5,085 nucleotides of DNA from DATFXF01 sp035258565 (GCA_035258565.1 DATFXF010000170.1:1-5085); one strand, 5' to 3'. Shown: positions 1 to 5,085, counted from the stretch's first letter. Numbers and translations: made by a program. The notes: a model not told the origin generated them from the letters alone.

Positions 1-1
1 C

Positions 2-1018
2 GTTCGCGCCCAAGCCCACTGCGGCGGCAAGAACGATCCCACCGTGCGGCTGTTCTCGCGCACGCTCGATGAGATCAGCGCCTCGTTTCCCGAGCTGCCT
101 CCTGCTCTGCGCGCCTTCCCCGAACCACTCATCCTGGACGGCGAGGTCCTTGCCTGGAGCGAGAGTGCCGGACAAGCTCTCCCGTTCTCATCGCTGCAAA
201 AGCGTTTGGGCCGCAAGAACGTCTCTGAAGATCTGATTCGCGACATTCCCGTCGTCTACGTAGTTTTCGATGTGCTCTACGCTGGGGGCGAGGTTACCAT
301 CGACCGCCAGCTCGAGGAACGCAAACAGATCCTCGAGCTCGTGTTCGCTTCGGTTCCCGAAGCGGCATTCCGCGTGGCGCCCATGGTGGCCTCAGGCAAT
401 TTGCAAAACAATCTTGTCTTCGAACCCGCGGCCGGGTCCGGCGACGGCCCCGCGCGGGTGATCCTTGCGCCCACTCTCACCGCCGATTCCGCCGAGCATC
501 TCGATCAGATCTTTACCCAGGCTCGGGAGCGCGGCAACGAAGGTCTGATGGTGAAAGATCTGCATTCGGCTTACACGCCCGGACGTCGCGGCAAGTCGTG
601 GCTGAAGCTGAAACGCGAGTTGGCCACGTTGGACGTGGTGGTCACGGCTGTGGAATGGGGCCATGGCAAACGCGTCCACGTGCTGAGTGACTACACCTTC
701 GCCGTGCGCGATGGTGACCAGCTGCTCAACGTGGGCAAGGCTTATTCCGGTCTTACCGACGCCGAGATTGCCGGGATGACGCAGTGGTTTCTCGACCACA
801 CCATCGAGGATCAGGGCTTCCGCCGCGTCGTTGAACCGGTGATCGTGCTCGAGGTGGCCTTCAACAACATGATGCGCTCGGATCGCCACGAGAGCGGCTT
901 CGCCCTGCGCTTCCCCCGCATCATCCGTATCCGTACCGACAAGCCAGTTGAGGAGATCGATACTCTTGATGCCGTCAGGAAGATATATGAAAGACAGGGG
1001 GCGTCGGAAAAGAGTTAA
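2..1018 (+). CDS. ATP-dependent DNA ligase, 3' part (partial, start outside window)
   Basis: This enzyme seals nicks in duplex DNA through a covalent lysyl-AMP intermediate, using ATP. The frame is open to the left edge, so the GTG at 44 is internal and not a start. The first visible codons read VRAQ, which fits the end of motif I (KxDGxR); the adenylated lysine would lie just outside the window. Visible family signatures are LILDGEV (about 128-148), VVFDVLY (260-280, motif III), EGLMVK (539-556, motif IV), KSWLKLK (593-613, motif V) and RFPRIIRIR (908-934, motif VI). The part after about 620 is the OB-fold domain, including GHGKR and DYTFAV. It stops at TAA 1016-1018 with no obvious terminator. 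The OB-domain wording resembles bacterial ligases that accompany a beta-CASP exonuclease and an Lhr-type helicase, but that type call is from memory. Ligase identity is very secure; subfamily is not. Confidence 0.95.
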   Translation, partial: VRAQAHCGGKNDPTVRLFSRTLDEISASFPELPPALRAFPEPLILDGEVLAWSESAGQALPFSSLQKRLGRKNVSEDLIRDIPVVYVVFDVLYAGGEVTIDRQLEERKQILELVFASVPEAAFRVAPMVASGNLQNNLVFEPAAGSGDGPARVILAPTLTADSAEHLDQIFTQARERGNEGLMVKDLHSAYTPGRRGKSWLKLKRELATLDVVVTAVEWGHGKRVHVLSDYTFAVRDGDQLLNVGKAYSGLTDAEIAGMTQWFLDHTIEDQGFRRVVEPVIVLEVAFNNMMRSDRHESGFALRFPRIIRIRTDKPVEEIDTLDAVRKIYERQGASEKS

Positions 1019-1084
1019 CAAGATACTCGGATTAAAGCGCTTCCAGAATTGGTCTAACCCACGAGTACCCTGCCTCCTATCCAG

Positions 1085-1254
1085 GTGTCATCCTGAGCCG
1101 CAGGCGAAGGGTCGGCTCTGCTGATGCCAGGTCGCGTTCCCTTGTATCTGGAGGTCACCCATCCTGATTGTTGCTCGACACGCCTCACAACCGTTCCCTC
1201 TCTCGGAGGAATGCAGCGGAGCCGATCCTTCGCCCTTCGGGCTCAGGATGACAC
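1085..1254. repeat. MITE-like inverted-repeat element of the GTCATCCTGAG type
   Basis: Two imperfect inverted arms of about 38-40 bases bracket a roughly 92-base centre. The left arm (1085-1122) starts GTGTCATCCTGAGCC and continues with GCGAAGG and TCGGCTC. The right arm (1215-1254), read on the minus strand, starts identically, also contains GCGAAGG and TCGGCTC, and differs by a two-base indel and two transitions. The pentamer TCCAG directly abuts the left arm (1080-1084) and recurs three bases beyond the right arm (1258-1262), which could be a target duplication. There is no transposase inside, so it would depend on an enzyme elsewhere. From memory, GTCATCCTGAG...CGAAGG motifs are dispersed in large numbers in Acidobacteriota genomes. 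As RNA it would fold into a long stem-loop and might protect or end the flanking transcripts; that is inference. Confidence 0.75.
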
Positions 1255-1369
1255 GCCTCCAGTGTGGCACTTTCCGGATCTAGGCAGGTAATGGACTAAA
1301 CCAACTCAGTAACTGCGCTAGTGAGGGTAAGACCAGCACTACTCCTTGGGTTCTTCGTGAGACGTAGGG

Positions 1370-1391
1370 ACCCCTCGCTCCGCTTCGGGGT
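1370..1391. repeat. Short GC hairpin downstream of transporter gene
   Basis: ACCCC (1370-1374) and GGGGT (1387-1391) form a five-base perfect stem around a 12-base loop containing CGCTCCGC. It lies 12 bases past the stop of the minus-strand transporter gene. There is no T-run after it on either strand, so it is a poor intrinsic terminator. Its loop wording (GAAGCGGAGCGA on the minus strand) recalls another small dispersed repeat of acidobacterial genomes, which I cannot confirm here. Confidence 0.35.
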
Positions 1392-1403
1392 TTCAGAAAA
1401 AGG

Positions 1404-2330
1404 CTATCTGCCCTGGGCCTCTTCCTGCTGCGAAGCGATGCCGATCGGAATCACACAGCCATGGGGGATGGTGCACAGGGCGTTCTCAAATTGAATGGTG
1501 GTGTGGTGGATATGGAAGTCACGCGCGAGCAGGTCCGTCACCTTGTGCAAGATTGCCTCGCTCTCTGAGAGGGGCATGTCGTCGATGCGCACGTGGCAGG
1601 AAAGCGCATGCGAATCCGATCCCAGGCTCCAGACGTGGACATCATGCACGTCGTTCACCCCGGCGATCGCGTTCAGGCTGGAAACGATCACCTCCACGGA
1701 CATCCCGCGCGGCGTGCCTTCAAGAAGAATGTTGAGCGTCTCGCGGATGATGCCCAGCGATGACCATAGAATCAGGCAGGCAATGCCGATGGAAAGCGCC
1801 GGGTCAACCCAGTGGCGTCCGGTGAGCAAGATGGCAAGGCCGCCCACTATGACGGCGGCCGTGGAGAGCGTGTCGCCCAGCTGGTGAATGAAGGCGCTGC
1901 GGATATTCACATCGTGCGCGGCCCGGAACAAGAACCAGGAAATAGTCCCGTTCATCAAGACGCCAGCCACAGCCACCCAGATCATGATCTTGGGCTGCAC
2001 TTCCACGGGATGATTCAGCCGCTCGACGGCTTCATAGAAGATGTAAAAGGCGATGACCACCAGGGTGAGGGCGTTGACGAACGCAGCCAGAACGCCGGCG
2101 CGATGATAGCCGTAGGTCTTGGTGGCGCTCCGCGGGCGCGTCTGAATAAACACTGCAACCCAGGACAGCAGCAGTGCCAGAAGGTCGGTTACATTGTGCC
2201 CGGATTCGGAAAGTAGTGCCAGGCTATGCGCGCGCAAGCCTGCAAAGAGAGTGACCAGCACGTAGGCGAACGTCGCCAGGAGCGAGTAGCGCAGGGCCTT
2301 GGCGCTCGGGGCGTGGGAATGGTCGTGCAT
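1404..2330 (-). CDS. Cation diffusion facilitator, Zn/Cd/Co efflux (CzcD/ZitB type)
   Basis: This inner-membrane antiporter exports divalent metal, most likely Zn(II), in exchange for protons. The 308 residues are a normal family length. Six hydrophobic segments are visible at about 13-32, 36-62, 78-100, 113-138, 144-170 and 174-196. The transport site is intact: HxxxD in TM2 (H45, D49) and HxxxD in TM5 (H149, D153). The H/D/H/D set is that of the Zn/Cd/Co group; Fe/Mn members have D first. The cytoplasmic C-terminal domain (about 205-285) carries the typical VHDVHVWSL stretch and further histidines. The N-terminus MHDHSH is a usual metal-binding lead and supports the ATG at 2330, although no good ribosome binding site precedes it. 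The His-rich loop between TM4 and TM5 is short and without a His cluster. The tail has C286, H290 and C292, a possible extra metal site. It is transcribed away from the BON gene, with no visible operon partner. Confidence 0.95.
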   Translation of the reverse strand: MHDHSHAPSAKALRYSLLATFAYVLVTLFAGLRAHSLALLSESGHNVTDLLALLLSWVAVFIQTRPRSATKTYGYHRAGVLAAFVNALTLVVIAFYIFYEAVERLNHPVEVQPKIMIWVAVAGVLMNGTISWFLFRAAHDVNIRSAFIHQLGDTLSTAAVIVGGLAILLTGRHWVDPALSIGIACLILWSSLGIIRETLNILLEGTPRGMSVEVIVSSLNAIAGVNDVHDVHVWSLGSDSHALSCHVRIDDMPLSESEAILHKVTDLLARDFHIHHTTIQFENALCTIPHGCVIPIGIASQQEEAQGR

Positions 2331-2452
2331 ATCTTGAGTGTACCGCCTATCCCGCTTCGGTTCGACTGCTCCGCAAACCGTGTAACCGAATCTTCACGAG
2401 CGACCGGCCACCGGCTCTGCCTCGCCACCATCTAATCGTACGGGGGGGAGCA
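2331..2452. promoter_or_regulatory. Divergent intergenic promoter region
   Basis: This 122-base spacer must carry promoters for both the leftward transporter and the rightward BON gene. I cannot find a convincing -35/-10 pair on either strand. It contains a seven-base perfect inverted repeat, TTCGGTT (2356-2362) and AACCGAA (2384-2390), with a 21-base gap, which could be an operator half-site pair or chance. A GGAG (2447-2450) in a G-run serves as the probable ribosome binding site of the BON gene, only two bases from its ATG. The region is inferred from gene orientation rather than from motifs. Confidence 0.5.
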
Positions 2453-2959
2453 ATGACCTCCTGGCATCATCGGCTGGCCTGCGGTCTAGCGTTCACATTC
2501 ATCTTCATTGATTCAACGCTGCATGGGGCGGGTCTTCTCGGCATCGCGCAAACTCCCAAGCAAACGCCCGCGCCGGCAGCATCTCCAGCGAGCGAACCCG
2601 GGGATGGCGCCGATGACCGAACTCCCGTCACACCCAGCAATCCCATCCGACCGAGCCCCGAGGTCCAACCGAGGCCGGGGGCCGTCGAAGGAGCTACAGA
2701 TTCCCAGTTGCAGTCCGTGATTCAGAAGGCTCTGCGCAACGAGCCGACTCTTGCCGAGGACAACCTGTCAGCGACCGTATCTGCCAACACCATCGAGCTC
2801 TCGGGCAGCGTCGCGAACAGCCGGGAGCTGCTGACCGCCATGCGCATCGCCCACTCGTATGCGGGCAGCAAGTGGCTGGTGAATCACATCCAGGTGCATC
2901 AGCCGAAGGCCGCTGTGCCGGAACCCCAGGCGCCGGATAAACCGGAACCACGGCCCTAA
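2453..2959 (+). CDS. Secreted BON-domain protein with Pro/Ala-rich linker
   Basis: This is a predicted exported protein of 168 residues. Residues 1-32 look like a signal peptide: a His/Arg-containing start, a hydrophobic stretch from about 8 to 31, and a likely cleavage near GIAQ at 30-33. Residues 34-80 are a low-complexity Pro/Ala/Ser linker. Residues 83-149 form a single BON (bacterial OsmY and nodulation) domain: a helix containing SVIQKALRNEP, then a beta stretch with NTIELSGSV (112-120), a helix with LLTAMRIAHSYAG and a final strand WLVNHIQV. A second Pro-rich tail ends the protein. BON domains are thought to bind phospholipid surfaces or cell-envelope partners, as in OsmY; the exact role here is unknown. 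The ATG at 2453 is preceded closely by GGAG. The stop codon overlaps that of ogt on the other strand. Export is well supported, function is not. Confidence 0.88.
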   Translation: MTSWHHRLACGLAFTFIFIDSTLHGAGLLGIAQTPKQTPAPAASPASEPGDGADDRTPVTPSNPIRPSPEVQPRPGAVEGATDSQLQSVIQKALRNEPTLAEDNLSATVSANTIELSGSVANSRELLTAMRIAHSYAGSKWLVNHIQVHQPKAAVPEPQAPDKPEPRP

Positions 2960-3498
2960 GACGGCGCTTTTCTTTCTGCAGGCCGGGCCGCAAACATGAA
3001 CTCTCCTTGACCTGATGCTCCCTCCAGGCGCAGAAGAAGTTCTTTGACGGCCATGCCGCCGCCATAACCGGTCAACGAGCCATCGGCGCCGATCACGCGG
3101 TGACAAGGAACGATGATCGCGATCGGGTTGTTGTGATTCGCCTGGCCCACCGCGCGGAAGGCGCGTGGGCTTCCAACTTTCCTCGCTAGCTCCGCGTAGG
3201 AACAGGTTTCTCCATAGGGGATACTGAGCAGTGCTTCCCAGCACTTTTTCTGGAATTGCGTTCCCTGGAGATCCAAGGGGCATGTGAATTCGCGCAGCTC
3301 ACCTCGGAAATACGCTAGAACCTGCTCGGCGTACGGGCGAAGAGCGTCTTCGGATTCGATCCAGGTTTCACCTGGAGAAAATTTCGGCAACTTACCTCGA
3401 TCGAATTGCAGGATACGCAGGCCTCTTTGCCCGGCCGCCAGCAGAAGCGACCCGACCGGCGATGCCATTCGCGAATAATGTACTGTTCGAGCATCCAT
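2956..3498 (-). CDS. ogt: Methylated-DNA-protein-cysteine methyltransferase (Ogt)
   Basis: This suicide repair protein transfers alkyl groups from O6-alkylguanine (and O4-alkylthymine) in DNA to its own cysteine. Starting at the ATG at 3498 it has 180 residues, a usual Ogt length. The N-terminal alpha/beta domain (about 1-80) begins VHYSRMASPVGSLLL. The C-terminal DNA-binding domain includes QFQKKCWEALLSIPYGET, SYAELARKVGSPRA, the arginine-finger helix RAVGQANHNNP (from R116 or thereabouts) and the active-site motif PCHRVIG with acceptor cysteine C132, followed by GSLTGYGGG. All key residues are present, so it should be active. The frame extends upstream to a TTG at 3558, but those 20 extra residues resemble nothing in the family, so I prefer the ATG. 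There is no Ada-type N-terminal regulator domain. It converges with the BON gene; the stop codons share four bases. Confidence 0.95.
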   Translation of the reverse strand: MDARTVHYSRMASPVGSLLLAAGQRGLRILQFDRGKLPKFSPGETWIESEDALRPYAEQVLAYFRGELREFTCPLDLQGTQFQKKCWEALLSIPYGETCSYAELARKVGSPRAFRAVGQANHNNPIAIIVPCHRVIGADGSLTGYGGGMAVKELLLRLEGASGQGEFMFAARPAERKAPS

Positions 3499-3846
3499 AC
3501 TAAAGGATAGTAACAGCTCGGATTCAGAATCACGGACCTTACAACACGCCCTGTGCAACGCACATCTATTTCAACACCTCGGCGAATAAAGACCAGCCAG
3601 GAAAGGGCGGTGCAAAACTGCACGACCGCTCAGTTCGCTGGGCCGGCGTCGAACGGCCGCACGCTGAACGAAGAAAAAATACGAAGCTTAGGGTTCTAGA
3701 GATCTCATGGATGTAGGCACTCGAGCGGCGGGCTTGTTTCTAGATCGTGCCTGCTGTCTTGAGCAGGAAGCGCCTGTGTCACTCCCTTTCGCCTCCTTAA
3801 TACTTCGCCTTCGCGCGAACGGCCAGGACGGTTCCCGGTGAAGCCT
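3499..3846. other. Divergent non-coding region upstream of ogt and the beta-helix gene
   Basis: This 348-base stretch lies between two genes transcribed away from each other, so both promoters should be here. I see no large gene. Structures present are a small hairpin GTGCA/TGCAC (3610-3614, 3619-3623), a GGCCG/CGGCC pair with an eight-base loop in about 3651-3668, an eight-base palindrome GAGATCTC (3699-3706), a direct repeat TTCTAGA (3694-3700 and 3738-3744), and a six-base stem CCTGCT/AGCAGG (3750-3755, 3762-3767). TAATAC (3798-3803) resembles a -10 box for the rightward gene but has no good -35. A perfect minus-strand Shine-Dalgarno AAGGAGG (3792-3798) precedes a 25-codon reading frame; see the findings. 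Confidence 0.5.
3837..3841 (+). promoter_or_regulatory. Ribosome binding site deciding the beta-helix gene start
   Basis: GGTGA, complementary to the extended anti-Shine-Dalgarno sequence, lies five bases before the ATG at 3847. A competing GTG start at 3838 would use AGGA at 3825-3828 with a nine-base spacer. I favour the ATG because the protein then begins MDIRALLL, directly at the first beta strand, and because ATG is the commoner start. The difference is three residues. Confidence 0.45.
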
Positions 3847-4986
3847 ATGGACATACGCGCGCTGCTGCTGATCAACACAACGTACAGACCCGGAAACGAC
3901 GGGGTCGGGCTGGCAGGCCCGCCTTTGGCCTTGCTGGATGTGGCCGGCAAAAGCGCGCTAGAGCGCACGGTGGAGCAGCTAGAGCAATCGGGTATTTCTC
4001 AGATCACCGCGGTGATCGACACCAAGCCTTTCTACCACCAGAGCGCTAAGCCCAAGAAGATCGATTGCAAAGTCGTTCCCCCGGAGCTCTTCTGGCGAAG
4101 CAGTGAGTCCGCGTTCCACGGGCTGGCGCAGAGCGGCGCAGAGTTGGTGCTGGCCATCCGCCTCGGCCCGTACGTGGAAATCGTCTTGGAGCAGCTGGTT
4201 CAATTTCATCTGGATCGCTCCAATCGCGTTACGCGCATGGTGCACCATATATATGCACCCGAAGTTTTCTTGATCAGCGCATCGCAGGGTAACGATGCCG
4301 CTTCTCTTTTCCGCAGCGGCTTCAGCAAATGCCGCAGTGAATGGGCCACGTCGCTTCACGCGGGCTACGTCAATCCGTTGGCAGATGTTCGGGATCTTCG
4401 CCAGTTTGCGGTGGACATCCTCACTTTGAAGACGGAAACCCAACCGGAGGGACGGCAAGCCAGGCCGGGGGTGTGGATCGCGCCGGGCGCGGTCATCGAA
4501 ACCGGCTCGCGAATTCTTGCGCCAGCCTACATCGGGTCTTCCGCGCGCATCGGCGCCGGCGCCCTGGTCACGCGCTGCACGGCCATTGAACACCATGCAC
4601 ACGTGGATTGCGGCACCGTGGTCGAAAACTCCACCGTCCTTCCTCATTCCTACGTCGGAGCTGGGCTCGATCTGGCGCATTCCGTTGTGGGCATGGGCCA
4701 GATTGCCAACTTGCGGCGAAGCACCACCGTGAACGTGGCTGATGAAAAGCTGATTGGCCATGTTTCCTCCGGGGCCGGCCGCAGGCTGATCACCGCGGCG
4801 GCAGATGTGCTGTCTTCGCTCGGGCGAGAGCTGTTCGGGGGCCGCTCGCATCAGCCCGAGCCTAGCACGGAGGATGTCCTGGCTTCGGGACCTTCCGTGC
4901 GAGACACGGAGCCGGCTCGCAACAGCAATGTGGCCACCGAGTTTCCAACGCGTCTGGCGGTAGCGAGAAGGTATGGAGACGATTAG
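3847..4986 (+). CDS. Degenerate nucleotidyltransferase-like protein with left-handed beta-helix
   Basis: This protein has 379 residues. Its N-terminal part (about 1-195) follows the order of a sugar-nucleotide nucleotidyltransferase: a first strand IRALLL, then LALLDVAGKSALERTVEQL and the GISQITAVID strand, equivalent to the PLLPVxGKPLIEH region of mannose-1-phosphate guanylyltransferases. The glycine-rich GxGTRL nucleotide loop is missing, replaced by INTTYRPGNDGVGLAG. The metal-binding strand usually ending in GD reads LVLAIRLGPYVE, without aspartate. Residues about 208-282 are hexapeptide-repeat left-handed beta-helix (GVWIAPGAVI, PAYIGSSARIGAGALV, CGTVVENSTVLPHSYVG). The tail from about 335 is charged and probably disordered. 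It is probably a non-catalytic homologue acting as a scaffold or regulator, possibly in polysaccharide or envelope synthesis. It overlaps the next gene by 14 bases. An alternative start is GTG at 3838. Fold assignment is fairly safe, function open. Confidence 0.82.
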   Translation: MDIRALLLINTTYRPGNDGVGLAGPPLALLDVAGKSALERTVEQLEQSGISQITAVIDTKPFYHQSAKPKKIDCKVVPPELFWRSSESAFHGLAQSGAELVLAIRLGPYVEIVLEQLVQFHLDRSNRVTRMVHHIYAPEVFLISASQGNDAASLFRSGFSKCRSEWATSLHAGYVNPLADVRDLRQFAVDILTLKTETQPEGRQARPGVWIAPGAVIETGSRILAPAYIGSSARIGAGALVTRCTAIEHHAHVDCGTVVENSTVLPHSYVGAGLDLAHSVVGMGQIANLRRSTTVNVADEKLIGHVSSGAGRRLITAAADVLSSLGRELFGGRSHQPEPSTEDVLASGPSVRDTEPARNSNVATEFPTRLAVARRYGDD

Positions 4987-5085
4987 CCGACCTGTTGTGG
5001 TGAAGCGCATGCCCGAGCGGGTCAATGCTCGTTCGGCGCGAGAGTTTTGGCAAGAGGTCGAGCCGTTTCTCAGCGTGGACCGTCC
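4973..5085 (+). CDS. Probable STAS-domain anti-sigma-factor-antagonist-like protein, 5' part (partial)
   Basis: This frame opens with ATG at 4973 inside the end of the previous gene and stays open to the right edge, giving 37 visible residues that start METISRPVVVKRMPERVN. The pattern of a short beta strand (RPVVVKRMPE), then ARSAREFWQEVEPFL as a helix and VDRP leading to the next strand, fits the first third of a STAS domain of the SpoIIAA/RsbV kind. The conserved phosphorylatable Ser/Thr (DSxG motif) would lie beyond the window, so activity cannot be judged. An AGAAGG (4966-4971) sits only one base from the ATG, so initiation probably relies on coupling to ribosomes finishing the upstream gene, which stops at 4986. 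The identity is a pattern-based guess on a short fragment; a real gene here is more certain than its family. Confidence 0.65.
   Translation, partial: METISRPVVVKRMPERVNARSAREFWQEVEPFLSVDR

Larger units (their letters stand above)
1019..1403. other. Gene-poor gap between ligase and transporter genes
   Basis: This 385-base stretch separates the tail ends of two convergent genes (ligase + and transporter -). I see no convincing coding sequence: a 60-codon minus-strand reading frame (1088-1270) merely reflects the inverted repeat. It holds the repeat element at about 1085-1254 and a small GC hairpin at 1370-1391. The remainder (1263-1369) shows no recognisable structure, RNA gene or promoter. 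No hairpin followed by a T-run, the classical intrinsic terminator, is present for either gene. Confidence 0.7.

Noticed and set aside
44..46. GTG as the start of the ligase gene
   Set aside because: The frame is open to the left edge and already encodes ligase-like residues before 44; a protein starting here would lack the catalytic lysine.
392..1021. Minus-strand open frame of 209 codons
   Set aside because: Antisense to the ligase gene, which carries intact motifs III to VI over the same bases; no recognisable protein in the antisense frame.
1085..1254. CRISPR array or structured RNA gene in the gap
   Set aside because: Only two inverted arms plus a degenerate third end copy, no regularly spaced direct repeats, and no tRNA or riboswitch-like core.
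1088..1270. 60-codon minus-strand frame in the gap
   Set aside because: It is the translation of the inverted-repeat element itself; no ribosome binding site and no protein-like pattern.
2768..3283. Minus-strand open frame of 171 codons spanning the BON/ogt junction
   Set aside because: It lies in another frame over two well-identified genes and has a low-complexity Arg/Gly composition.
3499..3558. N-terminal extension of Ogt to a TTG start
   Set aside because: The extra 20 residues do not resemble the family, and the ATG at 3498 gives the standard length and a typical beginning.
3798..3803. TAATAC as a definite -10 promoter box
   Set aside because: The -35 position at 17 bases upstream reads TGTGTC, a poor match, so it is not listed as a promoter.
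3979..5025. Long minus-strand open frame of 348 codons
   Set aside because: It is antisense to the beta-helix gene, whose frame has recognisable domains. The minus-strand product is rich in Arg, Gly and His with no fold-like pattern, as expected for a shadow frame in GC-rich DNA.

Overview
The window is a GC-rich bacterial chromosomal segment with four complete genes, two genes cut by the window edges, and two gene-poor stretches of over 300 bases. I infer a soil-type member of Acidobacteriota (Terriglobia/Koribacter-like). The reasons are a GTCATCCTGAG...GCGAAGG inverted repeat of a kind I recall as abundant in those genomes, a secreted Pro/Ala-rich BON protein, and a degenerate nucleotidyltransferase/beta-helix gene overlapping a STAS-like gene. 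The assignment rests on memory and style of sequence, not on a database match.

Layout from left to right: the 3' part of an ATP-dependent DNA ligase (+, 2-1018, start outside the window). Next comes a 385-base gap that is mostly a MITE-like inverted-repeat element (about 1085-1254) plus a second small GC hairpin. Then a Zn/Cd/Co-type cation diffusion facilitator (-, 1404-2330), a 122-base divergent promoter region, a secreted BON-domain protein (+, 2453-2959), and an O6-alkylguanine-DNA alkyltransferase, Ogt (-, 2956-3498), which converges on the BON gene with a 4-base overlap of stop codons. A 348-base non-coding leader follows, then a protein with a nucleotidyltransferase-like N-terminus and a left-handed beta-helix (+, 3847-4986). 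Finally there is the beginning of a probable STAS-domain (anti-sigma-factor-antagonist-like) protein (+, 4973 to the edge), overlapping the preceding gene by 14 bases.

Strand alternates from gene to gene, so the ligase, the transporter, the BON protein and ogt are probably separate transcription units; ligase and Ogt both belong to DNA repair but are not an operon here. The only apparent operon is the last pair, where overlap suggests translational coupling. That pair is the most interesting part of the window. The nucleotidyltransferase-like protein has lost both the glycine-rich nucleotide-binding signature and the metal-binding aspartate expected in the family, so it looks like a pseudoenzyme with a beta-helix scaffold, made together with a STAS protein. 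It could be a regulatory or structural component of a polysaccharide or envelope locus that continues to the right. No tRNA, rRNA, CRISPR array or transposase gene was seen.
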